Part shown: piece by piece, positions 52,629 through 61,028 of the stretch
How positions within the stretch are numbered: the stretch's first letter is position 1
Layout: the number at the start of each line of letters is the position of its first letter
Origin: Phaeobacter italicus
GTDB taxonomy: Bacteria; Pseudomonadota; Alphaproteobacteria; Rhodobacterales; Rhodobacteraceae
Direction of reading: 5' to 3'
DNA: 64,000 nt
Assembly: GCF_001258055.1 (NCBI RefSeq)
Contig: NZ_CVRM01000004.1
Coordinates: 1 to 64,000 of the forward strand
Notes under the pieces: generated by a model
Databases searched by the model: none
Seen by the model: the letters and a program-made list of their open reading frames with translations, nothing else
Told to the model about the DNA's origin: nothing
Program-made: the position numbers and the translations under genes

Positions 52629-53333
52629 TCATTCGTCAATGACCAATCTTAGGCGGTCTTTGAGGCGCGTATCTTGTAGCGAAAGGTCAAAACGACGCGG
52701 AACGGACTGAGCGCGCAACGCGCCGGGCGGTTTGCCGGCGAAGACCCGGCAAGCGACGGACATATGGGATTGATCGCAATATCCGGCGTCCAGCGCCAGA
52801 TCGCTCAGCGGAAGGCTCTGTGACGCGAGCTGCCCAAGAGCCTGGCGAAAGCGCCGCGAGGCGGCAAGCCGCCGCCGCGACACGCCGGTTTCCGCCCGCA
52901 CCTTTCGACGTTCGGTCCGGTCGCTGTACGCTCCGGGTGGCGCGGCAAAGCCCATGCCTTTCGCGAGGCCGTCAAGCACTGCGATGAGCGCGGGCAGGTC
53001 ACCGTCCCCGATCTGAACCCGGGCCAGTTCTGCGGCCAGCATGTCCAGCCCTTTGGAGTCGGGTAAGTGCTTCGGTCGTGACGACAACCTCAGCCCGGCC
53101 ACGACACCATGGAATGGCCTTGGGCGGGGAGTGAAACCCGAGCGCGGTGGCGCCAGCGATACACGCGCCCCGCCGCTGTGGTCGCGCGTTACCGAAAGGG
53201 TAAAGAGGTCGGTTGCGAACCGCCCGCGTCCACCACCGCTCAGCACACCGGTATCGCGAAACACGAACAGATGATCGATCTCAGTGGCCGCTTCCTCAGG
53301 CGGCGCCAGTTCGAGATAAAGCGGCACCGCCAT
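52629..53333 (-). CDS. AraC-family transcriptional regulator
   Basis: About 234 aa, with a C-terminal double helix-turn-helix including LPLSDLALDAGYCDQSHMSVACRVFAGKPPGAL. The N-terminal part has HLFVFRDTGVLSGGGRGRF, like the small inducer-sensing domains of the family. ATG at 53333 follows the NmrA stop by 4 bp; longer frames overlap that gene. It probably controls the NmrA-type gene next to it and may be unrelated to the catabolic island. Confidence 0.85.
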   Translation of the reverse strand: MAVPLYLELAPPEEAATEIDHLFVFRDTGVLSGGGRGRFATDLFTLSVTRDHSGGARVSLAPPRSGFTPRPRPFHGVVAGLRLSSRPKHLPDSKGLDMLAAELARVQIGDGDLPALIAVLDGLAKGMGFAAPPGAYSDRTERRKVRAETGVSRRRLAASRRFRQALGQLASQSLPLSDLALDAGYCDQSHMSVACRVFAGKPPGALRAQSVPRRFDLSLQDTRLKDRLRLVIDE

Positions 53334-53337
53334 CAGG

Positions 53338-54192
53338 TTACTTGACGAAAGCATCCCGGTTCTCGGTGACGAAATCGGCAAATCGGCGCGCCGGGCGCTC
53401 CAGCACCTCGCTGACCGTGGTCTCGATGCCGGCTAGGTAGCCCCTGGGCGCGATAGAGGCCAGTTCGACCATGGCCCCGGCGACCTCGTCCTGCATTCCG
53501 CCGGCCACCATGCCCGCCCTGGCATCCTCGGCCGAAAGGGACACGCACGACACTGTTCGTCCCGTCACCCCGGACAGAAGGGCCGCGATGTCATCCCCTG
53601 CAAGAGCTTCGGGCCCGGTCAGACCAAGAGCCTTGCCTTCGTACCCCGGAGCGGTCAGCGCCTCGGCGGCGACATCCGCGATGTCGCGAGCGTCGATCCA
53701 GGCCACGGGTCCGCCCAGGTCGTCATAGTACACGGCGTCCTTTGCAATGTTGCCGGCCTGCCACAGCAGGTTCTGCATGAAATAGGTCGGCTGGACAAAA
53801 GTCCAGTCAAGGCTGCTTTGCTTCAGCAGTTCCTGGGTTTCGGAATGCCACTTTCCAAAGGTCAGCCCCGCCTTGGGCGACGCGCCAAGCCCCGTGGCCA
53901 CAACGATATGGCGCACGCCCGCGGCCTTGGCCGCCTCGATCACGTTCGCCTTCCACTGACGCATGTCCAGATGGGCAGGCGTGACCAGGTATATCTTTTC
54001 CGCCCCGTCACAGGCCCGCGCCAGCGCGGCAGGGTCCGTGAAATCCGCTGCTACCGCCTCGCATCCTTTGGCTTTTAGCGCGTCTAACTTGAAGGGGTCG
54101 CTGGTGACAGCGCGCACGGTCGCGCCTTTTGCCATAAGCGTATCGACGAGGGGCGCGCCGGTGTTGCCCGTGGCTCCGAAAACAGTAATCAT
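53338..54192 (-). CDS. NmrA/QorB-like NAD(P)-binding oxidoreductase or sensor
   Basis: 284-aa atypical SDR. N-terminus MITVFGATGNTGAPLVD is the GxxGxxG cofactor loop; the Tyr-x3-Lys active site is not evident. Similar to quinone oxidoreductase 2 and NmrA-like redox sensors. The start overlaps the stop of the Acs-like gene by 4 bp, and the AraC-family gene follows closely downstream. Role in the pathway is unclear. Confidence 0.85.
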   Translation of the reverse strand: MITVFGATGNTGAPLVDTLMAKGATVRAVTSDPFKLDALKAKGCEAVAADFTDPAALARACDGAEKIYLVTPAHLDMRQWKANVIEAAKAAGVRHIVVATGLGASPKAGLTFGKWHSETQELLKQSSLDWTFVQPTYFMQNLLWQAGNIAKDAVYYDDLGGPVAWIDARDIADVAAEALTAPGYEGKALGLTGPEALAGDDIAALLSGVTGRTVSCVSLSAEDARAGMVAGGMQDEVAGAMVELASIAPRGYLAGIETTVSEVLERPARRFADFVTENRDAFVK

Positions 54193-56126
54193 GGCTTTTC
54201 CTTTTGCAGGTCTACGATGGGTTGAATGGTTTCCGGGTTGCTGATCGACGACAGATCGCCCAGATCTTCGCCCAGCAAGGCGGCGCGCACGATCCGGCGC
54301 ATGGTCTTCATGCTACGCGTCTTGGGCAGGGCCTCGATAAAGTGGATCTCGCGCGGGCGGAAGGGTTTCGAGACGATCTCTCCGACCCGATTCTTGAGCC
54401 GGTCCACAAGCTCTGCGTCAGGCGTAACACCTTGCGCCGCCACGCAGAAACAGACGACGGCCACGCCTTTGATATCGTCGGGTGCGGCAATGGCAGCGGC
54501 GTCAACCACCTCTCCGGTTTCGGTCAGGGCCGCCTCGATCTCGGGCGGACCGATGCGTTTACCTGCGATGTTCAGCGTGTCGTCGGACCGGCCCAGGATA
54601 TACCATGTCCCGTCCGGATCGCAGCGCACCCAGTCGCCGTGCCGCCAGATGCCGGGGTAGGTGGACCAATAGGTTTCAAAATAGCGATCGCGGTCGCCCC
54701 GGATGGCCGGGGTCAGACCCAAAGGCGGCTGGGTCACGACCAGTTCGCCGACCTCGCCCGGTGCGGCTTCGCTGCCGTCCTGGCGCAACACCTTGGCGCC
54801 GACACCCAGGGCCTGGGCCGAAAATCCGCCGGGCTTGATTTCATGCAGCACGGTCGAGGTAAGGATCGCGCCAAAAAGCTCGGTCCCACCCGAGATGTTA
54901 AGCGGCACCGCGCGGCGGCGACAGATATGATCCAGTTGCCAAAGCCAGGCATCGTCGGTCCAGGGTTCACCGGTCGAGGCGACAATGCGCAGGGGCGACA
55001 GGTCGTAGCCCAACAAAGGTTCAGTATCCTGCGTCATGAACTGCCGTACCAGGGTCGGAGCCACACCAAGATGCGTGACCTCCATATCGAACGCAAGACG
55101 CAGCAGCCTGAAGGGATCGCCGGGCATTGATGGTGCGCCTTCGGCCAGCACCAGAGTTGAACCGGACAAGAGCACCGACAAAAGGGTGAGCGGCCCCATG
55201 ACCCACCCCATGTCAGTCATCCAGAGGTGCCGGTCGTCCCGTTTCATGTCGAGGCAAAGCAGGAAATCGGCCGTGGCCTTGGCCTGTACGCCCAGATGGG
55301 TATGCACGACACCCTTGGGCCGCCCGGTCGTGCCCGATGTATAGGCGATCAGAAAGGTGTCATCGGCACTGACGGGAACGGCGGCAAACTCCGGACTGGC
55401 GCGGCCCACTGTTTCGGTCCAGTCCAGATCGCGGGCCGGATCGGCCACCGCACCGCCGAACCGTCGCAGGCTGATCACGGTATGAACCGATGGCAGGTCG
55501 GTCAAAGCCTGGGCAAGGGTCGCTTCCATCCAGACCGGCTTGCCTCGCCGGGGTGTGGCATCCGCCGTCAACACCGCCACGGCATCCGCGTCGTTCAGGC
55601 GCGATACGATGGCATGGGGCGCAAAACCGGAAAACAGCGGCACCGCAACCGCGCCCAGCCGGGCAATACCCAGAAGCGCGGCCTCGATTTCGGGGATCAT
55701 CGGCATATAGATGCCCACCGCCTGACCCGGCTTTACACCGCGTGCGGCAAGGGCCGAGGCGACGCGGGAGGCTTCGGCGGCAAGGTTGCAATAGCTCCAG
55801 CGGCGGCGGCTTCCGTCTTCGCCGACCCAGTCGATAGCGACCTTGTTACCCAGGCCATCGGCAATTCGGGCGTCAAGACAGGTTTCCGTCAAATTCAACG
55901 TACCTTCCACGGCCCATCTGATCGATTCAGGCCCTGTGGAGATATCTCGCAACCGGCTGTAGGGCCGCTCGAACCATATCCCGGCATGGTCAATGATCTG
56001 GCCCCAGAACCAGTCTGGGTCTTCATTCGAACGGCGGACGAGTTCCTCGTAACTGTCAATGCCGCAGCCCTTCAGAAATGAGGTCAGAGTGCTTGTCCGC
56101 TGGATGTCAGAGCCTGGCTGAAACAT
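54189..56126 (-). CDS. Acetyl-CoA/acetoacetyl-CoA synthetase-like AMP-forming ligase
   Basis: About 645-aa ligase of the ACS-like branch. N-terminal ACAS-type cap region (WFWGQIIDHAGIWFERPY), P-loop IAYTSGTTGRPKGVVHTH, SGGTELFGAILT, WRHGDWVRCDPDGTWYILGR and GRSDDTLNIAGKRIGPPEIE. The catalytic-Lys segment is LPKTRSMKTMRRI, where the usual Gly before Lys is Met. Candidate substrates are acetate, acetoacetate or a short branched acid; acetoacetate would fit an HMG-CoA-lyase end product. ATG at 56126 has an AAAGG site; the frame open to 56159 is not needed. Confidence 0.85.
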   Translation of the reverse strand: MFQPGSDIQRTSTLTSFLKGCGIDSYEELVRRSNEDPDWFWGQIIDHAGIWFERPYSRLRDISTGPESIRWAVEGTLNLTETCLDARIADGLGNKVAIDWVGEDGSRRRWSYCNLAAEASRVASALAARGVKPGQAVGIYMPMIPEIEAALLGIARLGAVAVPLFSGFAPHAIVSRLNDADAVAVLTADATPRRGKPVWMEATLAQALTDLPSVHTVISLRRFGGAVADPARDLDWTETVGRASPEFAAVPVSADDTFLIAYTSGTTGRPKGVVHTHLGVQAKATADFLLCLDMKRDDRHLWMTDMGWVMGPLTLLSVLLSGSTLVLAEGAPSMPGDPFRLLRLAFDMEVTHLGVAPTLVRQFMTQDTEPLLGYDLSPLRIVASTGEPWTDDAWLWQLDHICRRRAVPLNISGGTELFGAILTSTVLHEIKPGGFSAQALGVGAKVLRQDGSEAAPGEVGELVVTQPPLGLTPAIRGDRDRYFETYWSTYPGIWRHGDWVRCDPDGTWYILGRSDDTLNIAGKRIGPPEIEAALTETGEVVDAAAIAAPDDIKGVAVVCFCVAAQGVTPDAELVDRLKNRVGEIVSKPFRPREIHFIEALPKTRSMKTMRRIVRAALLGEDLGDLSSISNPETIQPIVDLQKEKP

Positions 56127-56201
56127 TCGCAACCTTTCTAGAATGAAAAAGGGCCGCACTTAAGGCGCGGCCAGTCGGGGAGGTAACTCTTGGCACGGTT
56201 T

Positions 56202-56233
56202 GGCAGCAGCGCCTTGAGTCCGGCGCTGCTGCC
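56202..56233 (-). terminator. Stem-loop between the BadH-like and Acs-like genes
   Basis: A 12-bp perfect stem, GGCAGCAGCGCC with GGCGCTGCTGCC, around an 8-nt loop, 6 bp after the SDR stop. No T run follows on the minus strand, so partial attenuation or mRNA processing is more likely than full termination. Confidence 0.5.
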
Positions 56234-56239
56234 AGCGTT

Positions 56240-57001
56240 TTAACCGTGCATGGACAGGCCGCCCGAAACCGAAATCACCTGGCCGGTAATGAACCCTGCG
56301 TCGTCCGACGACAGGAAGCAGATGATGCCAGGGTAATCCGTCGGCTGCGCAAGACGCTTCATCGGAATCGCCCGCTTGAGACCTTCGGCGATCTTTTGAC
56401 CGGCCTCGCCTTCGGCAACCTGAGCGAACAGCGGCGTATCGGTCGGGCCGGGGGCGACCGCATTCAATTGAATACCTTTACGCGCCAGTTCACGCGCTAC
56501 GGTTTTGGTGAACGAGATGATGCCACCCTTGCAGGCCGAATACACGGCTTCGCCGGATGATCCGACGCGTCCGGCGTCGGACGCGATGTTGACCACACGG
56601 CCGCCACCGTTCTTGACCATGCCCGGAAGCACCGCGTGATGCATATTCAGCGGACCGTAAAGATTGATGTCGATGACCTTCTTCCAAAGGTCGGGATCGG
56701 TGTCGAGGAACGGTTTGATCACGTCCCAGCCCGCGTTGTTCACCAGCACATCAATCGGTCCGCCGGATTCGAACTCGGCAACGGCGCTGTCGACCTGGGC
56801 ACGATCGGTAATATCCGCCTGAAATGCCGTCGCTTTTCCGCCGGATTCAGTGATTAGTTTGGCGGTTTCATCCGCTCCGGCTTTGTTCAGATCGAAAACG
56901 GCGACTTCGGCACCCTCCGCGCCGAACCGTTCGCAAACCGCTCGGCCAATGCCGCTCCCACCGCCGGTCACAACGACCCGTTTTCCACTCAACCCTCGCA
57001 T
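56240..57001 (-). CDS. SDR similar to 2-hydroxycyclohexanecarboxyl-CoA dehydrogenase (BadH-like)
   Basis: 253-aa short-chain dehydrogenase. Cofactor loop TGGGSGIGRAVCERF, VFDLNKAGADE, VNNAGWDVIKPF, NMHHAVLPGMV, SDAGRVGSSGEAVYSACKGG (Tyr-x3-Lys) and CFLSSDDAGFITGQVISVSGG. The blocks VNNAGWDV, MHHAVLPGMV and RVGSSGEAVY recall BadH of Rhodopseudomonas palustris, which oxidises a ring hydroxyl of an alicyclic CoA ester. The gene is transcribed away from the double-TetR gene, with operator G between. It is the most direct hint of a ring-containing substrate. Identity to BadH is judged from memory. Confidence 0.82.
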   Translation of the reverse strand: MRGLSGKRVVVTGGGSGIGRAVCERFGAEGAEVAVFDLNKAGADETAKLITESGGKATAFQADITDRAQVDSAVAEFESGGPIDVLVNNAGWDVIKPFLDTDPDLWKKVIDINLYGPLNMHHAVLPGMVKNGGGRVVNIASDAGRVGSSGEAVYSACKGGIISFTKTVARELARKGIQLNAVAPGPTDTPLFAQVAEGEAGQKIAEGLKRAIPMKRLAQPTDYPGIICFLSSDDAGFITGQVISVSGGLSMHG

Positions 57002-57065
57002 GTGGAGGTCCTCCTCTTCCGTTGCACCTTGAAAAGAGTTTGATTCGACACTCTCTCCGATGTAT

Positions 57066-57081
57066 TCTAACAGTTGTTAGA
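57066..57081. promoter_or_regulatory. Operator G, next to the double-TetR gene
   Basis: TCTAACAGTTGTTAGA matches the consensus at all defined positions. It ends 10 nt before the ATG at 57091 and is 65 nt from the BadH-like start at 57001. This position implies negative autoregulation of the regulator and control of the divergent SDR. Confidence 0.85.
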
Positions 57082-57090
57082 TTTTTTGCA

Positions 57091-58491
57091 ATGGACAGCC
57101 TCATCTACGACAAGTATCGACAATGGATGGCACGACAGATTGAAGATACCAGGATAGTGAATGACGATCTAAGCAAGTCGGAGAGGACCCGCGAAGCCAT
57201 ACTCGCTGCGGCTGCGCGACTTTTTCGGTATGAAGGCTATCACGCAACGACTATGCGCGACATCGCGCAGGAAGCTGGCATTGAGGCCGGCAGCATTTAT
57301 TATCATTTTCAATCCAAGGACCAGATGCTGTGCGAAGTTCTCGATCTTGGCGTCCGTCAACTATATCAGGCGGTCAGTGAAATCGTTCGGTCGGCACCGA
57401 CAAGTTCGGAGGATTTTCGCAAGACTTTCAGACTGCTGATTGAAACACACCTTACATACCTATTGACCGACAGTGACTTTACGTCAGCCAATATTCGTAA
57501 CTATCCGATGTTGTCGGACGAAACACGCGCCCCGCATCGCGAATTGCGTGCATCATATGCGGATGCCTGGGGCAAATTCCTGAATGACGCCAAACGCGCC
57601 GGCCACCTTCGAAGCGACATATCCACTGCTGTGATCCGCCAGTTCATCCTAAGTGCCATGAACTGGACCGTAGAATGGTACGATGTCGACAAGTATCCGG
57701 TGCGCATCCTCGCGGAACGAATGTGTAAGCTGATACTTGACGGAATGTGTCCACATCGCAAGGCGGGTACCGAAGGCTTGAAGCTGTGCCCCGCCACTCC
57801 CGCCAAAACCCCGGATCCCGACGGCAAGGCGGCTAAGACCCGTGCAGAAATTCTAAAGGCCGCAGCGCGCGTTCTGAGGGACAATGGCTACAAGGCGACC
57901 ACGCTGAGAAAGATCGCGGAAGAAGCGGACATGAAAGCGGGAAGCGTCTATTACCATTTCAACTCCAAAGAAGCGATCGTTGACGAAGTTCTAAACGCCG
58001 GACTGAGAGACTTGCTATCAGGTGTCGAAGCCGCCGTTCGGAAATTCGATGCCCCGTACGATCATCACGCCAGGATAGCGACTGCAATCTGGGCGCACCT
58101 GGATTTCCTCTTCAAGGCAAGCGAATTCACCTCGGCGAATATCAGAAGCTATGGAATGCTCCCCAATCATTTCAGGGAGAGGCAAAGGGGTATTCGCCAT
58201 GAATATGGAAAACTCTGGGATCGGATACTCCGTGAAGCTCAGGACGACGGTGCCATACGGTCGGATATCAAGATCGTCCCCTTGCGCCAGGTGATGTTGG
58301 GCGCTTTGAACTGGACGGTGGAATGGTTCGACCCGAACAAGGCAGGAGTGGAAGGATATCTATCACTGCCTGAATTCTCCAGCATGCTCATCAATCTGTT
58401 ACTGGAAGGAATTTGTAACCGGGAAGCGGCCCCGTCCACAGGACAAGGTAGCCCAGAAAGCGGTTGCCCCGGTCAGACCAGAAGGAAGTGA
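57091..58491 (+). CDS. Single-chain double TetR regulator (two full TetR units in tandem)
   Basis: 466 aa, over twice the usual TetR length. Unit 1 has an HTH at about 29-80 (ERTREAILAAAARLF, then AGSIYYHFQSKDQM). Unit 2 has one at about 245-297 (KTRAEILKAAARVL, then AGSVYYHFNSKEAI). The ligand domains also repeat: TSANIRNYPML/TSANIRSYGML and NWTVEWYDVDK/NWTVEWFDPNK, with a constant period of 216-217 residues. This is therefore an internal gene duplication, and one chain could bind a palindrome as a pseudo-dimer. The start is uncertain: ATG 57091 lacks a clear ribosome site, and ATG 57127 or GTG 57157 are alternatives. It is the probable repressor acting at operators A-H; an acyl-CoA ligand is inferred from the regulon. 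Its 3' end overlaps the convergent thioesterase by 19 bp. Confidence 0.9.
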   Translation: MDSLIYDKYRQWMARQIEDTRIVNDDLSKSERTREAILAAAARLFRYEGYHATTMRDIAQEAGIEAGSIYYHFQSKDQMLCEVLDLGVRQLYQAVSEIVRSAPTSSEDFRKTFRLLIETHLTYLLTDSDFTSANIRNYPMLSDETRAPHRELRASYADAWGKFLNDAKRAGHLRSDISTAVIRQFILSAMNWTVEWYDVDKYPVRILAERMCKLILDGMCPHRKAGTEGLKLCPATPAKTPDPDGKAAKTRAEILKAAARVLRDNGYKATTLRKIAEEADMKAGSVYYHFNSKEAIVDEVLNAGLRDLLSGVEAAVRKFDAPYDHHARIATAIWAHLDFLFKASEFTSANIRSYGMLPNHFRERQRGIRHEYGKLWDRILREAQDDGAIRSDIKIVPLRQVMLGALNWTVEWFDPNKAGVEGYLSLPEFSSMLINLLLEGICNREAAPSTGQGSPESGCPGQTRRK

Positions 58492-58874
58492 TACAGCCCT
58501 TCGGCAACCGCCTTTTCCCGATCCGTCTGCCAGCTGAGCACGCTGACGCTTGCCATCCGCTTGCCCTTGCGCGTGACGTTTGCGCGCGCAAAAAGCGGTC
58601 CCTTCACACCGGGTCTGAGGTAATCGACGGTCAGGTTGATCGGCTTGGCCGGAACGTCGGCGAAATCGGGCTGTACCGCGACGGCGGCAGTGGCCTCCAT
58701 AAAACTCGCGATTATGCCGCCATGGTAGTACTCCATGATCGGGTTCCCGATATGGCGGTCATCAAAGGTCATTTCCGCTTCGGCATGGAGGCTATCCAAG
58801 CTTTGGACCTCAAAGTTGAGAAATCGGAAAAACGGCACCCGGGATACGTGGGCATTGACAGTTTGCAAATCCAT
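58473..58874 (-). CDS. PaaI-family hot-dog thioesterase
   Basis: 133-aa hot-dog protein with NPIMEYYHGGIIASFMEATAAVAV, the PaaI/YbgC-like active loop (HGG and a Glu in the following helix), and INLTVDYLRPG. It follows a second thioesterase gene with TGATG overlap; together they may act as a heteromer or on different chain types. Last gene of the minus-strand operon that starts at operator H. It converges with the regulator gene. Confidence 0.85.
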   Translation of the reverse strand: MDLQTVNAHVSRVPFFRFLNFEVQSLDSLHAEAEMTFDDRHIGNPIMEYYHGGIIASFMEATAAVAVQPDFADVPAKPINLTVDYLRPGVKGPLFARANVTRKGKRMASVSVLSWQTDREKAVAEGLYHFLLV

Positions 58875-59356
58875 CACGAGGCTTTTCCTTTGGTCATCGC
58901 TTCAAACAGGCTGGTTTCCCCACGCGTCAATGCAAACGAGGCGGTTCCACGGGCGATTTCAGCATTATCATGGCCCTCGAACCAGACGCTGCCGGAATTG
59001 AAGGCGATGTGGCGGGTCTGGCGAAAACAATGCGCTTGAACGATGACATCCGCGCGCGAACGAGCAGGGCGCAGGTAATCAACTCTCAGATCAAGAGTGG
59101 CCATGGTACTGACGCCTTCGATGGCGACAAAGTTAGCCAATCCAAAGACACTGTCCAGAAGCGCCGTCAGGATACCACCATGGAGCAGCGTTTGTTCCGC
59201 ATCGGCGCAAAAGTCCGGATTGAACGGCATCCGAACGCGAACGCCTTCGGTCGAGACCTCTTCGATCTCAAGCGCCATATGCGTAATCAGACCCTTGCCG
59301 CGCGCATTCCACATCTGCGCGATTTGCTCCATTTTCTTTTTGGAGATATCAGACAT
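58874..59356 (-). CDS. PaaI-family hot-dog thioesterase
   Basis: 160-aa hot-dog protein with QTLLHGGILTALLDSVFGLAN and MATLDLRVDYLRPARS, which are PaaI-family features. The Asp of the LLDS helix is the expected catalytic acid. Paralogous to the next gene, with the same VDYLRP block. Probably removes CoA from dead-end intermediates of this pathway. It lies 12 bp after the crotonase gene. Confidence 0.85.
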   Translation of the reverse strand: MSDISKKKMEQIAQMWNARGKGLITHMALEIEEVSTEGVRVRMPFNPDFCADAEQTLLHGGILTALLDSVFGLANFVAIEGVSTMATLDLRVDYLRPARSRADVIVQAHCFRQTRHIAFNSGSVWFEGHDNAEIARGTASFALTRGETSLFEAMTKGKAS

Positions 59357-59368
59357 GCAATTCTTCCA

Positions 59369-60172
59369 TTAGCGCCCTGTGAAGTTGGGTTTTCGTTTCT
59401 CGATGAACGCAGCAACCGCCTCGTGATGGTCTTCGGTCTGATGCATGAGCGCCTGATAGGCCGCCGCAGAATTCAGGAAATCCGGTAGATCCATCCGTTC
59501 GGCATTGCGCATCAGACGCTTGGCGACGCGCACCGCACGCGGTGGTTTCGCTGCGATGACGGCGGCCCGTTCGCGAGCCCGTGCCATCAATTTTTCATGA
59601 GGCACCAGCTCAAGCACCATGCCAAGCTCCAGCGCTTCCTTGGCCTCGACCATGCGCCCTGAGAAGGTCAGATCGGCGGCCTTCTGGTGGCCCAGACGAC
59701 GCAACAGGAACCAGCTGCCCGCATCGCCCGGAATGATTCCGAGATTCAGAAACACCTCGCCGAACCTTGCTTTTTCGGACGCGATGCGCATGTCGCACAT
59801 CATGGTCAGGTCGCACCCCGCGCCCACCGCCGGGCCGTTGACTGCGGCGATGGTCGGAATATCCATGTTGTAGAGCGCAAGCGGCAGCCGCTGCACCCCA
59901 TCAACATAGCTCTGCGCCGCCGCCAGCGGCTCCTTGCGGAACACGCTGTCGGAATCGTTCATTTCCTTGATGTCGCCGCCGGCACAAAAGGCCGGGTCGG
60001 CGCCGGTCAGGATCATGACGCTGACCTGCGGGTCTGCCTGCACCTTGGCGAAGGTCTCCAGAAGAGCAGCGATCATGTCGTTTCCGGTGACCGGGTTGCG
60101 CCGCTCGGGATCGTTCAGCGTAACCGTGGCGATCCTGTCGGACATCTCCAGAAGGACTGGGTGTTTACTCAT
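59369..60172 (-). CDS. Enoyl-CoA hydratase/isomerase family protein
   Basis: 267-aa crotonase-fold protein. FCAGGDIKEMN and NGPAVGAGCDLTMMCDMRIA form the oxyanion hole. The first acidic position is Asp (GCDL) rather than Glu; the second Glu is present (FGEVFLNLGIIPGDAGSWFL). This makes it one of the more hydratase-like crotonases of the window. ATG at 60172 is used because it has a GGGGAG site 9 nt upstream and overlaps the SDR stop by 8 bp; 60181 would leave no spacing. Confidence 0.86.
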   Translation of the reverse strand: MSKHPVLLEMSDRIATVTLNDPERRNPVTGNDMIAALLETFAKVQADPQVSVMILTGADPAFCAGGDIKEMNDSDSVFRKEPLAAAQSYVDGVQRLPLALYNMDIPTIAAVNGPAVGAGCDLTMMCDMRIASEKARFGEVFLNLGIIPGDAGSWFLLRRLGHQKAADLTFSGRMVEAKEALELGMVLELVPHEKLMARARERAAVIAAKPPRAVRVAKRLMRNAERMDLPDFLNSAAAYQALMHQTEDHHEAVAAFIEKRKPNFTGR

Positions 60173-61019
60173 TCTTGCCATCTCCCCGTTCGCGTTTCTC
60201 GAACATCGCGGGGTTGATCATGTCCCGCGCGTCATGACCCATATGCAAGGTCTCACCGCCGTCTACATAAATGTCTTCTCCGGTGATGAAACCGCCAAGT
60301 TTCGAGGCCAGGAAAATGATCGTGCCTGAGATGTCCTCGGCCGCCCCCATCCGGTTTAGCACCGAGCGGTTCAGCTTTTTCCACTGTTCCGGCGGAATCG
60401 GATAGCGGCCAAGCGCATCGGTCTTGATCGTGCCCGGCGCGACACAGTTCAGCCGGATGCCGTATTCGCCCCATTCGGCGGCCAGCGTTTTCATCATGCC
60501 CGTCACACCGGCGCGGGCGGCGACGGTGTGTGTAAAGCCGGTAAGCGCGGTGCGCGCCGAGATGGCGGTGACAAACACAACCGATCCACCATTGTCGTAC
60601 ATGAAGTGATCCGCCGCTGCCCGGGTCATCTGCCAAGACCCGATCAGGTTGTTGCGGATCACGGCTTCGAAGCCCTTGTTGGTGATATCGCGGGCGGCCG
60701 CGATATACTGGCCGCCGGCATTGTTCACCAAAACATCCAACTGCCCATAGTGCTCCTTGATCCGCCCCATCGCAGCTTCGATACTGTCTTCGTCGCGGGT
60801 GTCTCCGGGCACGACAAAGGCCTCGCCCCCCGCCGCCCGGATCATTTCGGCGGTCTCTTCCAGCGGTTCTTCGCGGCGCGCGAACAGCGCAAGCCTGGCC
60901 CCGCAAGCGGCCATTTCGATCGCCGTCGCCCGGCCCATTCCAGATCCGGACCCCGTGACCAGGGCAACCTGGCCCGCCATGAGATCCGACGCGTAACGCC
61001 TTGATTTCGCTTCGTTCAT
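60165..61019 (-). CDS. SDR, trans-2-enoyl-CoA reductase (PECR)/dienoyl-CoA reductase-like
   Basis: 284-aa SDR with TGSGSGMGRATAIEM, VNNAGGQYIAAARDIT and, in place of Tyr-x3-Lys, FTHTVAARAGVTGMMKTLAAEW. This is the same unusual motif type as the SDR at 7383. The motif resembles PECR-type enoyl-CoA reductases. The C-terminal tail (about 25 charged residues) is longer than usual. Located between two ACADs upstream and a crotonase downstream in one operon. Confidence 0.86.
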   Translation of the reverse strand: MNEAKSRRYASDLMAGQVALVTGSGSGMGRATAIEMAACGARLALFARREEPLEETAEMIRAAGGEAFVVPGDTRDEDSIEAAMGRIKEHYGQLDVLVNNAGGQYIAAARDITNKGFEAVIRNNLIGSWQMTRAAADHFMYDNGGSVVFVTAISARTALTGFTHTVAARAGVTGMMKTLAAEWGEYGIRLNCVAPGTIKTDALGRYPIPPEQWKKLNRSVLNRMGAAEDISGTIIFLASKLGGFITGEDIYVDGGETLHMGHDARDMINPAMFEKRERGDGKNE

Positions 61020-61028
61020 GTTCCGCCC

